Assembly: GCF_030010625.1 (NCBI RefSeq)
Contig: NZ_JASCXN010000042.1
Coordinates: 1-57,553 of the forward strand
Length of the DNA: 57,553 nt
Direction of reading: 5' to 3'
Source of the DNA: Streptomyces sp. CC208A
Lineage (GTDB): Bacteria; Actinomycetota; Actinomycetes; Streptomycetales; Streptomycetaceae
Notes under the pieces: model-generated
The model's input: the letters and a program-made list of their open reading frames with translations, nothing else
Databases searched by the model: none
What the model was told of the DNA's origin: nothing
Program-made: the position numbers and the translations under genes
In this document: in pieces, positions 24,526-31,979 of the stretch
Layout of the letters: every line of letters begins with the position of its first letter
How positions within the stretch are numbered: position 1 is the stretch's first letter

Positions 24526-24908
24526 TCCTGCACCACCTCGTCCTCGACGCGCCGACCCTGACGGCGCTCTCGGGAAACCGGCAGGTGTCCGCGCTGATCC
24601 ACCGCGCCCACTTCGAGGCGGATACCCGCCTCTGGGTACCGGTGCTGTCGGCCCTGGAGGCCGACCGTGTCCATCCCGGGCTGGCCGAGCACATCGGCCA
24701 GCTCGACGTCGTCCACACCGTGGATCTGGACTACCCGGCCGTACTGGCGGTGGCCCAGTTGCACCGCGACGGCGTCCCGCCAGGCGTCGGCGCCGCGATC
24801 CACGCCGTCCGGCACCTACCGGAGTGGGGTGCGGACGCGCTGGTCGCCACCGTCGAACCGAAGGCGTACCAGGGACGGGGTACACCCGTGTTCGACCTGA
24901 ACCGCTGA
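24522..24908 (+). CDS. Putative PIN-like toxin of the RHH-paired module
   Basis: A 128-residue protein. The N-terminal strand HHLVLDAPTLTALSG carries the first PIN Asp. Later acidic residues (LEADRVHPG, DLDYPAVLAVAQ) and the final WGADALVATVEPKAYQG occupy PIN-like places, but the set is less regular than in the toxin at 1453, so activity is uncertain. It starts at GTG 24522 within the antitoxin stop. Role inferred from operon layout and fold. Confidence 0.65.
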   Translation: MILHHLVLDAPTLTALSGNRQVSALIHRAHFEADTRLWVPVLSALEADRVHPGLAEHIGQLDVVHTVDLDYPAVLAVAQLHRDGVPPGVGAAIHAVRHLPEWGADALVATVEPKAYQGRGTPVFDLNR

Positions 24909-24955
24909 TTCGCTCGTGCACTTCGCCGACCCTGATTCCGTGCCCTTTGCTCAAA

Positions 24956-25067
24956 ATCGGCGTCTCCTGCATCGCGGACGGCCCTGGTGAACCCGGCCCG
25001 CGACGGCATGAACCTGGTGGCGAAGGAGATACCCGTGGTCTCCGAAGCAGGCTGCGCCCCGGTCCTG
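24956..25067 (+). pseudogene. Chimeric remnant: SLOG-gene fragment joined to otsA fragment
   Basis: 24956-24986 is identical over 31 nt to the SLOG gene at 30428-30458. From 24980 the sequence continues as an approximately 95% copy of otsA 23654-23741. The two pieces meet in GGCCCTG, which both parents share, so the join has a 7-nt microhomology. Nothing here is translatable as a gene. Confidence 0.85.
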
Positions 25068-25110
25068 ACGAACGCCGCCATAGGGGTCTGCGGAGCAATC
25101 GGTGCGGCGT

Positions 25111-25827
25111 TCAGACGAGCGAGGGCAGGACTTCGCGGTTCCAGTGCCCGAGCCAGAAGGCCACGGCGGACGGCTTGTCCTGGCCCTCGGTCGAGCCGTC
25201 GTGGAGCAGGTACTCGGTGGGGGCGATGTAGCCCTCTCCGGGAGCGAGGCGAATCCGGACGCACCAGTGGGAACGGCCGGCGGCGGCGTACGCGCGGTAG
25301 TCGTCGGTATGGGGGTACCGGCACTCGTAGGAATCGGGGTGGACGGCCCGGCACACGGCCTGTGCGTCGAGGGTCCCGAGCACGACGTACCGGTCGCCGG
25401 GGCCGAGGTTGAGGGCGAGTCGCCGCCTGCCGCTCGTCCTCCGGCCGTAAGCAAGCTTGTCCCAGTTGTCGAGGTGGAGGCCGAGCAGGCGTCCGTCCCG
25501 GTGGTTGTCCGTGGTGGTGCGCATTCCAGGCTTGGCAAGGGCCTGGCCGATGTACTCGGCGTGGTCGTCGCCCAGGGGCCTTGCCAGGTCGTCGAGTCCC
25601 CGGCCCGTCGGTACGGGAAGCCGGACGATCTCCACGAGCGTACTGGGCGGCGCCCATGCGGGAGCGGCCAGCATGTACCCGCCCGCCCTGCTCAGTGGCT
25701 GCCAGAAGCCGGACGGCGCCACGGCCCCGTCCTCGTACTCCGGATCGTCCTCGACCATGCGGACTGCGGCGAAGTCGCAGCGTGCGCGTAAAGCGCGCAG
25801 ATCGTCGAAGGCGAGGTGCAGGGGCAC
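25111..25827 (-). CDS. 2OG-Fe(II)-oxygenase-like enzyme of the RiPP operon
   Basis: A 238-residue protein from GTG 25827 (GGGAGGA upstream). LLGLHLDNWDKL carries an HxD pair (H118, D120). It is followed by beta-strands RRRLALNLGPGDRYVVLGTL and a distal histidine in YIAPTEYLLHDGSTEG (H209), the layout of a 2OG-Fe(II) facial triad in a cupin-like fold. I recall a class of oxygenases (named YhhC) attached to cyclophane RiPP clusters that it resembles. It would hydroxylate the matured peptide. It is the last gene of the minus-strand operon. Fold assignment is by motif only. Confidence 0.65.
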   Translation of the reverse strand: MPLHLAFDDLRALRARCDFAAVRMVEDDPEYEDGAVAPSGFWQPLSRAGGYMLAAPAWAPPSTLVEIVRLPVPTGRGLDDLARPLGDDHAEYIGQALAKPGMRTTTDNHRDGRLLGLHLDNWDKLAYGRRTSGRRRLALNLGPGDRYVVLGTLDAQAVCRAVHPDSYECRYPHTDDYRAYAAAGRSHWCVRIRLAPGEGYIAPTEYLLHDGSTEGQDKPSAVAFWLGHWNREVLPSLV

Positions 25828-25850
25828 GCGGGTCCTCCCGGTGGATGCGG

Positions 25851-26525
25851 TCAGTCGTCCCCGACCGTGATGTCGAGTTCGTTCACCAAGGCGTGAACGA
25901 GATCGGCTTGCCGGGTGTGGTCGATGCGGACCTTGGCCAGGTGCGCGACGCCTCGGAGCGTCGACAGGTCGTTGCCTCGCAGGTCCGTGTCCCGGTAGCG
26001 GCCGCCGCCGAACTCCGCAAGCCTCAAAGCGCAGTCGGAGAACACGACGCCGGACAGGTCGCAGTCGCTGAACACGGCTTCGGTGAGGACGCAGCCGGTG
26101 AACACCACCGGCCCGGTGGCGCGGATCCTGTCGAACGTCGCGTAGTCGAACCTGCAGTTCTCGAAGAGCACGTCGTCCAGCACCAGGCCGTCCAGTGCGG
26201 CGCCCATGAGCTTGCAGTCGCGGAGCACCACACGGGTCAGCCTGCTCTCGTTCCAGCGGACCGAGCGGAGATCGCTGCCACTGATCTCCACGTCGTGCAG
26301 GTTCAAGGTCCGGAACTCGACGCGCTGGGAGTGGACTTCGGCGATGCGACCGGTGATGAGCCGGGTGTCCGCCAGGTCGAGTGAGCGCAGGTCCGCGCCC
26401 TTGAAGGAGAAGTCCTGGACGATGCCGCGCGGGCTGTCGAGGGTGTCGATGTTCGCCAGGTACAGGCCGGGTTCGTCCAGGTCCGGGGTCGTCACGGTGA
26501 CGTGCCCGAAGACGCGGGTGGCCAT
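25851..26525 (-). CDS. Pentapeptide-repeat protein in the RiPP operon
   Basis: A 224-residue protein with repeats of the A(D/N)LXX type over about residues 35-195 (KGADLRSLDLADTRL, LRSVRWNESRLTRVVLRDC, FENCRFDYATF, EAVFSDCDLSGVVFSDCALR). These fold as a right-handed four-sided beta-helix. Some pentapeptide proteins (MfpA, McbG, Qnr) mimic DNA and shield gyrase, and McbG is a self-immunity protein of a RiPP toxin. It sits between the precursor and the oxygenase, so an immunity or scaffold role is plausible but unproven. The ATG at 26525 is preceded by other in-frame codons belonging to the precursor region. Confidence 0.85.
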   Translation of the reverse strand: MATRVFGHVTVTTPDLDEPGLYLANIDTLDSPRGIVQDFSFKGADLRSLDLADTRLITGRIAEVHSQRVEFRTLNLHDVEISGSDLRSVRWNESRLTRVVLRDCKLMGAALDGLVLDDVLFENCRFDYATFDRIRATGPVVFTGCVLTEAVFSDCDLSGVVFSDCALRLAEFGGGRYRDTDLRGNDLSTLRGVAHLAKVRIDHTRQADLVHALVNELDITVGDD

Positions 26526-26772
26526 GGTGGTGCTCCGTTCTGTGGCGGGCCGGGGCGGCCCAGCGGAGTCGGCTGGACCGCCCCGTTGTCGGAGTCGGCC
26601 AAGGCTTCTTGCTCCAGTCGTCCCACGTGGGCCGGTTGTCGAAGGCCGGGGTGGGGTTGTCCCAGGTGGGCCGGTTGTCGAAGGCGGCCGGGGCGTGCGT
26701 CCCGGCGGCTTCCAGGAGAGCCCGGAAACCATGGGTCAAGTCCATCACGAGGGTGGTGGCGTCAGCGGGCAT
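26492..26772 (-). CDS. RiPP precursor with two FDNRPTWD cyclophane-type repeats, apparently frameshifted
   Basis: From ATG 26772, overlapping the maturase stop by 11 nt, the peptide has a leader of about 29 residues (MDLTHGFRALLEAA inside) and then two repeats, AFDNRPTWDN and AFDNRPTWDD, 13 residues apart, followed by WSKK. Aromatic-x-x-Arg/Asn-type repeats are substrates for radical-SAM cyclophane formation. In this frame there is no stop until 25111, and codon use becomes poor after WSKK. Shifting by one base at about 26604/26605 restores ALADSDNGAVQPTPLG and a stop at 26492, giving 93 residues. So one G seems missing. Coordinates given are for the repaired frame. Confidence 0.7.
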
Positions 26773-27874
26773 GCGTACGGAGATGGCGCGTCACTCCTTC
26801 CAGCAGGGCGATCTTGGCGGTGGTGCAGTACCGGGTCCTGGTCCCGTCCATCCGGCCGCCGTGCTCGAAGTACCGGTTGGCGGGGTGGGCCCCTCCGCAG
26901 AAGGCGAAGGAGGGGCATGCGGCGCGGCAGGCGTCCACGCCCTTCCAGAACTCGGAGATCCATGGGGTACGTTCCTCGGCCTCGGTCACGAGGACATCGA
27001 GGCCGAGGCGGAGCACGTTTCCGGTGGTGAAGTCGCCGAACCGGTCGTCGGTGAACCCGGCGAGCTCGGGGGAGAGCATGACCACACCGCCGTCGTACGC
27101 GACGGTGGGCAGCGGATCCCACGGAGCGGAGGCAGGGAGCGGGGCCGTCCCCTCGCCCTGGAGGACCGCGCCGGCGAAGTTCAGTACGCGCTGAAGCTCT
27201 CGCAGGCGTACGACCGGGTCGGCCCGCCAGGCGTCGGCGAGGGCGGCCCAGAAGTCGGCCGCGCGAGCGGTGTCGACCGCCCGTACCGAGAGGTTGACGC
27301 CCTCCTCCTCTTCGACGTTCACGCCGAGGGTGGTGACGCCGAGCTCGGCGAAGAACTCGTAGAACCGGGCGGCGTTCGCCGGATCGAGATCGGAGACGAC
27401 CGCGATGGCGGAGAACGGGATGCCGTGACGACGCAGGCGGTCGATCCCGCGCATCGCCACGTGGAATCCGGGACGCCCGGCGAGGGTCACCCGGCGGGTG
27501 TTCATATCCGCGGGACCATCGATGCTGACTCCCACGGCCACGTCGTGCTCCAGCAGGAAGCCGCACCAGGCGTCGTCGACGAGAGCGGCGTTCGTCTGCA
27601 CGGAGTGCTTCACGCCCTCGAAGGGCGCCATGAGCGCGGCCAGATGCTCACGCCCGGCGGCCAGGGGCTCGCCTCCGTGCCAGACGACCTCGAAGGCCGG
27701 GTCGTCGGCCGCCCACCCGTTGACCGACGCGGCCACCGCCCTGGCGACCTCCACCGTCATGAGGTGCTTCTTCTCCCGTAAGGGCAGGTAGCAGTAGGCG
27801 CAGTCCATGGGCAGGCACTGCGTCGTCGGCTGCATGACCACCGCGCGGGGGACGGCCGCGAGCCAGCGGTTCAC
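26762..27874 (-). CDS. Radical SAM/SPASM peptide maturase, cyclophane-forming type
   Basis: A 370-residue enzyme. The radical-SAM cluster is QPTTQCLPMDCAYCYLP (C20, C25, C28), with a four-residue first gap instead of the usual three. Further radical-SAM elements are VWHGGEPLAAGREHL and VGVSIDGPADMNTRRVT. The C-terminal SPASM region has clustered cysteines (CRAACPSFAFCGGAHPANRY, then YC near the end) for auxiliary Fe-S clusters. It resembles maturases that cross-link aromatic rings to neighbouring residues (I recall the AmcB name; unverified). Start GTG 27874 overlaps the upstream stop (GTGA). Confidence 0.9.
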   Translation of the reverse strand: MNRWLAAVPRAVVMQPTTQCLPMDCAYCYLPLREKKHLMTVEVARAVAASVNGWAADDPAFEVVWHGGEPLAAGREHLAALMAPFEGVKHSVQTNAALVDDAWCGFLLEHDVAVGVSIDGPADMNTRRVTLAGRPGFHVAMRGIDRLRRHGIPFSAIAVVSDLDPANAARFYEFFAELGVTTLGVNVEEEEGVNLSVRAVDTARAADFWAALADAWRADPVVRLRELQRVLNFAGAVLQGEGTAPLPASAPWDPLPTVAYDGGVVMLSPELAGFTDDRFGDFTTGNVLRLGLDVLVTEAEERTPWISEFWKGVDACRAACPSFAFCGGAHPANRYFEHGGRMDGTRTRYCTTAKIALLEGVTRHLRTHAR

Positions 27875-28230
27875 CGGGCGGCCTGGATGTTGGCGACGGC
27901 CGTCGACCACTCCACACCGGACGCGGGGCGGATGTGGGCGACACGGACCACGCGTCCGTCGTCGTGCACTTCGTGCGTGACGGCCATGAGCTCGCCCTCG
28001 CCCTGGGAAGCGACGTCCCGCACCTGGCGCCCGAGCAGCGGATGCCGCTCGTACCCCGCGTGGTCGGGCTCCCCGTCAGGCTCCCCGTCGTCGAAGCGGT
28101 CCAGGAACCTCTCCCATCCCTCGGCCGCCCTCTCCCGCAGCTCACGACTCGGAATGCCGTACTCCGGCCTCGGTACACCGTGCTCGTGCCCGCTCGCTCC
28201 AGGCGTGCGATGAGGGAGGGAACTGTCCAT
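27871..28230 (-). CDS. Small partner protein, first gene of the RiPP operon
   Basis: A 119-residue protein from ATG 28230 with an AGGAG ribosome site 7 nt upstream. The N-terminal 35 residues are disordered. The remainder (ERAAEGWERFLDRFDDGEPD, LLGRQVRDVASQGEGELMAV, HIRPASGVEWSTAVANIQAA) looks like one small alpha/beta domain. It is translationally coupled to the maturase. It could be a recognition or regulatory partner for the maturase; I see no known RRE signature and leave the function open. Confidence 0.7.
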   Translation of the reverse strand: MDSSLPHRTPGASGHEHGVPRPEYGIPSRELRERAAEGWERFLDRFDDGEPDGEPDHAGYERHPLLGRQVRDVASQGEGELMAVTHEVHDDGRVVRVAHIRPASGVEWSTAVANIQAAR

Positions 28231-28451
28231 CGTCTGCTCCTGCCGTCGATGTGTTCGGCCGCCGTCCAGGCTGGTAGGGGGAGCCTGCGCTGTTCGACCC
28301 ACACCCGGACGGCGTGTGATCAGTCAACGGGCCGGTCCCGCATCGGAACAGGAAAGACCGTCGGCCGAAGCGCGGCACGCGACCGGAAGACTTTACGATC
28401 GCTTTGCGACTCTTCTGGCCCGGTGTACGAGTCGGGACTACGTTCTGTGTC
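28231..28451. promoter_or_regulatory. Divergent promoter region between the RiPP operon and the XRE-GNAT-SLOG operon
   Basis: This holds both start regions. On the plus strand TACGTT at about 28439-28444 ends 7 nt before the GTG at 28452, so that transcript may be leaderless. On the minus strand TTGACT (28327-28322) is a possible -35 for the RiPP operon. No strong palindrome was seen. Confidence 0.35.
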
Positions 28452-29711
28452 GTGGCAGTCAACGCCGTGTTGAAGCAGCGGATGGCCGACTTAGGCATCA
28501 CGCAAGAGGAGTTGGCGGAGCGGATGAACGCCGCTCTGCTGGAGATCACCGGCAGGCCCGGTGAGGTGTCGGACCGGACCGTGCGGAATCTGCTCAGCGG
28601 GGCCACCCGGCGCCCGATCGGTCGGACACGCAGAGCGCTGGAAGCGGTCTTCCGCTGCCCGTTGAAAGATCTGGGATTCGTCTCTCCCAGCATCACAGCA
28701 CCGCCGGAGGGTCCAGTGGAACGCCGCCATTTCGTCACCGCCGGGCCTGCTCTGGCTCTCACCTCGGCGACCCTGGCCTTCGGTTCTCCTCGCCGCATTG
28801 GTGTCAGCGACATCGAACGGCTTCACCGGAGGTTCGCGGACGTCATCGCCAAGGACCACCGCCACGGCGGCCAACGCGCCATCGAGCACAAGGCCGCGAC
28901 TCTGGCGGACGAAGCACTGGACCTGCAGAGGTCCGGCAGCGCCAGTCAGCGCATCCGAAAGCAGGTCTACGCCTCGGCTGCCGCGTTCCGGTCCTCGGCG
29001 ATGTGGGCCGCCATCGACGGGCGTCGGTTCGAAGACGCCACCGGGCACATGCACATCGCCCAGCAGCTCGCCGAGATGGCCGGTGATCCGTACATCAAGT
29101 TCCGCATCTGGTCCCACGCGGGCACGATGTATCGGCACATGGGCCGCCCGGCAGACGCCGTCGCGGCCAACGACGTGGCGCGCAAGCTCAGCATCACCCG
29201 CCAGGACCCCATGTTCGCCTCCCTCGGCCTGGCCAGACAGGGCGCGATCCACGGGGCTGCCGGTGACGGCACGGCAGTCCGCCGCGCCTTCGACCAGGCA
29301 CAGGACGCCATACTGCGCGCCGACCCGGAAGCCCAGCGCCCCGTCTGGATGAACGCCTTCTACGACCAGGCCGAACTCGACAGCCTCGCCATGTCCGCCT
29401 ACCTCGCCCTCGGCGACTTCACGCGTGCCGAGGCTCACGGCCACCGCTGTCTCGCGGCTCTGCGTCCCCACATGCACCGGTCCAAGGCCATCGCCACGAC
29501 CCGCATCGCGCGGGCACAGCTCGAACAGGGCGACGTGGAACCCGCCGTCGCGAGCGCCATGTCCGTCCCGGCCGACGCCGCGATCCGCCACCCCCGTGTC
29601 GCGGGGATGCTCCACGCCTTCGGCCGACGCCTGGAGGTCATCGCTCCCGGCACCGCCCTCGCCCACGCATGGGCCCAGTTCGCCCGTGACACCTGGAGGA
29701 AGCCCGAATGA
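28452..29711 (+). CDS. XRE-type helix-turn-helix regulator with TPR-like C-terminus
   Basis: A 419-residue protein from GTG 28452. The N-terminus holds a helix-turn-helix (KQRMADLGITQEELAERMNA, then VSDRTVRNLLSGATRRPIGR). A hydrophobic segment follows (HFVTAGPALALTSATLAFGS, about 95-115), then a long array of helices resembling TPRs (QVYASAAAFRSSAMWAAIDG, YKFRIWSHAG-like, LGDFTRAEAHGHRCLAALRP). It overlaps the GNAT gene by 4 nt and is divergent from the RiPP operon, so it may sense a signal and control it. Confidence 0.8.
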   Translation: MAVNAVLKQRMADLGITQEELAERMNAALLEITGRPGEVSDRTVRNLLSGATRRPIGRTRRALEAVFRCPLKDLGFVSPSITAPPEGPVERRHFVTAGPALALTSATLAFGSPRRIGVSDIERLHRRFADVIAKDHRHGGQRAIEHKAATLADEALDLQRSGSASQRIRKQVYASAAAFRSSAMWAAIDGRRFEDATGHMHIAQQLAEMAGDPYIKFRIWSHAGTMYRHMGRPADAVAANDVARKLSITRQDPMFASLGLARQGAIHGAAGDGTAVRRAFDQAQDAILRADPEAQRPVWMNAFYDQAELDSLAMSAYLALGDFTRAEAHGHRCLAALRPHMHRSKAIATTRIARAQLEQGDVEPAVASAMSVPADAAIRHPRVAGMLHAFGRRLEVIAPGTALAHAWAQFARDTWRKPE

Positions 29712-30259
29712 CCCCACGACTCCGCCGCTACACGAACACACCCGAGGACGTCGGCCTGGTCGTCGCTCCGCTGATCGCGGTGTACGCGAAGGTGCGCGAA
29801 CCGCTGCTGCATCTGCCGAACTACGCGGTGCCGACCTTCGCCGAACGCCTGGAACGCCACAGCGGAGAGCCGGGGTTCGGGGCGGTGCTGGCGTTCGACG
29901 CCGAAGAGCGGCCGGTGGGCTACGCGTACGGCAACACCGTGGAGAGCGGTGACCGTTGGTGGACGAGGATGGGCGAGGTCGACACCGAGTTCACCGGCTC
30001 CCCGGCTCTGGCCCTCAAGGAGATCGGTGTGACGGTTCCCTACCGGGGCACCGGACTGGCACGCCGTATCCATGACGAGCTGATCGCCGGCCGCAGCGAG
30101 GCGCATGTGTCGCTCATGGTCAATGCGGCGGCAGGCGACGGCAAGGTCCAGCGCGTCTACGAATCCTGGGGGTACAGGGTGATCGGCACGAGCCGGCCGT
30201 CCCCCGAGTCTCCCCTTCTCTCCGCGATGATCCGCCCGACCGAGCTGCCGTCCTCGTAA
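29708..30259 (+). CDS. GNAT-family N-acetyltransferase
   Basis: A 183-residue protein beginning RLRRYTNTPEDVGLVVAPLI. The acetyl-CoA motif is IGVTVPYRGTGLARRIHDEL (about 104-123), with the preceding strand VGYAYGNTVESGD and C-terminal strands VQRVYESWGYRVIGTSRPS. It overlaps the regulator stop (ATGA). Substrate unknown; a tailoring or self-protection role toward the neighbouring RiPP is possible. Broken copies of its 5' part occur at about 32.8 and 33.4 kb. Confidence 0.85.
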   Translation: MTPRLRRYTNTPEDVGLVVAPLIAVYAKVREPLLHLPNYAVPTFAERLERHSGEPGFGAVLAFDAEERPVGYAYGNTVESGDRWWTRMGEVDTEFTGSPALALKEIGVTVPYRGTGLARRIHDELIAGRSEAHVSLMVNAAAGDGKVQRVYESWGYRVIGTSRPSPESPLLSAMIRPTELPSS

Positions 30260-30322
30260 CGGCGGTCCGGCCGCCGTCGGACGTCTTCACGACGTCTGCC
30301 TCCGGCGAAGGGACATCACGCC

Positions 30323-30796
30323 ATGCGTGTGGGAATCACCGGCCATCGCGGACTGAGCGCCGATGTGGAGCGGCGCGTCCGGGGACTCCTGGAGGCCGCC
30401 GTCAGGGCCTACGACCCCGCCGAGCTGATCGGCGTCTCCTGCATCGCGGACGGCCCTGACGCGTGGCTCGCCGAGTACGTCCTCGCCCACGGCGGCCACC
30501 TGGAGGTCGTCGTCCCGGCCGACGCGTACCGGGAGAACCTTCCGGCGGAGCACTGGCCGGTGTACGACCGGCTGATGAGCCACGCGGCGAAGGTACGCCG
30601 GACCGGCATGACGGTTTCCGACTCGGCCGCGCACATGGCGGGCAGCGAGATCCTCGTCGGCCTGGCGGACGAACTGCTGGCCGTGTGGGACGGCGAGCCC
30701 GCCCGGGGTTTCGGCGGCACGGCCGACGTGGTCGCCTACGCCGAAGGTACGGGCGTCCCCGTACGGCTCCTGTGGCCGGAAGGAGCGAGCCGCTGA
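30323..30796 (+). CDS. SLOG-fold nucleotide-sensing-like protein
   Basis: A 157-residue protein starting RVGITGHRGLSADVERRV. GITGHR and the late motif WDGEPARGFGGTADVVAYAE are signatures of the SLOG/LOG-DprA Rossmann-like superfamily, which binds nucleotides or their derivatives. The strand IGVSCIADGPDAWLAEYVL and the VVPADAYRE segment fit. SLOG proteins occur in nucleotide-signalling defence systems and as nucleoside enzymes. It follows the GNAT gene by 63 nt with a GAAGGGA site and is fragmented elsewhere in the island. Confidence 0.75.
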   Translation: MRVGITGHRGLSADVERRVRGLLEAAVRAYDPAELIGVSCIADGPDAWLAEYVLAHGGHLEVVVPADAYRENLPAEHWPVYDRLMSHAAKVRRTGMTVSDSAAHMAGSEILVGLADELLAVWDGEPARGFGGTADVVAYAEGTGVPVRLLWPEGASR

Positions 30797-30824
30797 GTAC
30801 GGCGCCCGCGCGTTTCCCCGCCGC

Positions 30825-31331
30825 TCAGCTGTCGCCCTCGTCGCCGCCGTCGATGACGGTCAGCCCGGGGGCCTTCCCGGTGTACGGGTCGGTGCTGTCG
30901 GCGGGGATGTTCTGGATGGCCCGGCCCTGCGCGGCCCCGTTGCCGTTGAACACGAAGTCGGGGCGGAGGCGCCAGTCGCGGCCGTCGGGATAGATGAAAC
31001 CGGCCTCGGCGAGCTGCTTGAGGGCCCGTGAGACCGACGACTGGGACATACCGACCTGCTCGGCGAACTTCGTCTGACTCTCCACCCTCACCAGGCCGTG
31101 ATCCTTGCGGTTCTGGATGGCGCACATCTTGTGGAACAGCTTGTACGAAGCCGCGCTGAGATCGGCGTCTCCGAGCGCCCAGTGTGCCGCGTATCCCATA
31201 GTGGTGAACCCTCCTCCTCTGAACCAGAGGGCCACCGTGGCCGACACCGACGAGTGGACGGCGAGGTCGTTCACCTCACCGGTCGACCGGTTGACGGTCT
31301 TGATCAGGGTGACCCTTCGGCCTGCACGCAC
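30825..31331 (-). CDS. MarR/RepL-like winged-helix protein
   Basis: A 168-residue protein. The core (ALGDADLSAASYKLFHKMCA, KFAEQVGMSQSSVSRALKQL, AEAGFIYPDGRDWRLRPDFV) is a winged helix as in MarR regulators and RepL-type plasmid initiators. The variable N-terminus and acidic tail suggest interaction surfaces. It starts at GTG 31331. Two 15-bp direct repeats about 55-90 bp upstream are likely its own operator or, if it is a replication protein, iterons. It converges with the SLOG gene. Confidence 0.7.
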   Translation of the reverse strand: MRAGRRVTLIKTVNRSTGEVNDLAVHSSVSATVALWFRGGGFTTMGYAAHWALGDADLSAASYKLFHKMCAIQNRKDHGLVRVESQTKFAEQVGMSQSSVSRALKQLAEAGFIYPDGRDWRLRPDFVFNGNGAAQGRAIQNIPADSTDPYTGKAPGLTVIDGGDEGDS

Positions 31332-31385
31332 AGATTACCCCCACGGTTGAAAGGAGCCATCCAGAATCGGATACCGATCTCCACT

Positions 31386-31423
31386 CTACCCAATTCTGGG
31401 TAGCTCCGCCCAGTCCTAGGTAG
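31386..31423. promoter_or_regulatory. Direct and inverted repeats upstream of the winged-helix gene
   Basis: CTACCCA-ATTC-TGGGTAG (31386-31403) is a perfect inverted repeat. CCCAATTCTGGGTAG (31389-31403) recurs as CCCAGTCCTAGGTAG (31409-31423) with a 20-bp period. This is a probable operator or iteron-like site for the winged-helix protein. Confidence 0.6.
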
Positions 31424-31979
31424 AGCTTCTCGTGAAGTCGCAGGTCAGCGACCTGCTTAGCCCGCTCCGTCTTAAACCGGTAAGGCCACCCGCCGCGCGG
31501 GCGCGCCCCCGCCCACCCTCGCCGCGCGAATCCCTCCGCCGTCGCGGGCCGAGGGCGGTGTCGTCGAGGGAAGCGTGGCCGGGGCCGGTAGGTGGTTGCT
31601 GGGGGCCACGTGGCGGACGACCGTCCGGCTCTCCCGCCGCCGTGGTCGCTTGTCTTGGGCTGAGGTCCAGGCGAGTTTCAGGGAGTTGCTGCGATCGGTC
31701 GGATACGGAGGCGGGTGCGGGCGCGCGAGGAGGGGCGCCGGTGCGGTACGTACGAGCTCCGGCTCACCCGGCACCGCTCCCGCCGCCCCGTACCCCACCG
31801 TCCGCCCCGGTCGGTGCGGGTTCCACCGGCGGATGGCTCGGGGCGACGGCAGCAAGACGCGGGCCCAGAGGAACGCTGCCAGCCATCACGGCTCGTCCTG
31901 GCCCTCGAACAGTTCAGCCCTGCCGAGCAAGAACGCGGACCGGGTTTCTCGTTTCCTACTCGTTTGACAAACTAGAGGC
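31424..31979. other. Gene-free stretch with one inverted repeat
   Basis: I see no credible gene; open frames here are arginine-rich shadows. GCAGGTC-AGC-GACCTGC (31440-31456) is a perfect short hairpin of unknown meaning. The promoter of the following toxin-antitoxin pair lies at its right end. Confidence 0.45.
31959..31975 (+). promoter_or_regulatory. Palindrome at the toxin-antitoxin promoter
   Basis: CTcGTTTGaCAAACtAG (31959-31975, lower case unpaired) ends 4 nt before the antitoxin ATG. It is probably bound by the antitoxin. Confidence 0.5.

Noticed and set aside
25111..26772. A single 553-residue protein joining the RiPP precursor to the oxygenase-like domain
   Set aside because: The middle 250 residues are an out-of-frame reading of the pentapeptide gene. 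The oxygenase gene has its own GTG and ribosome site at 25827, and codon use breaks after WSKK.
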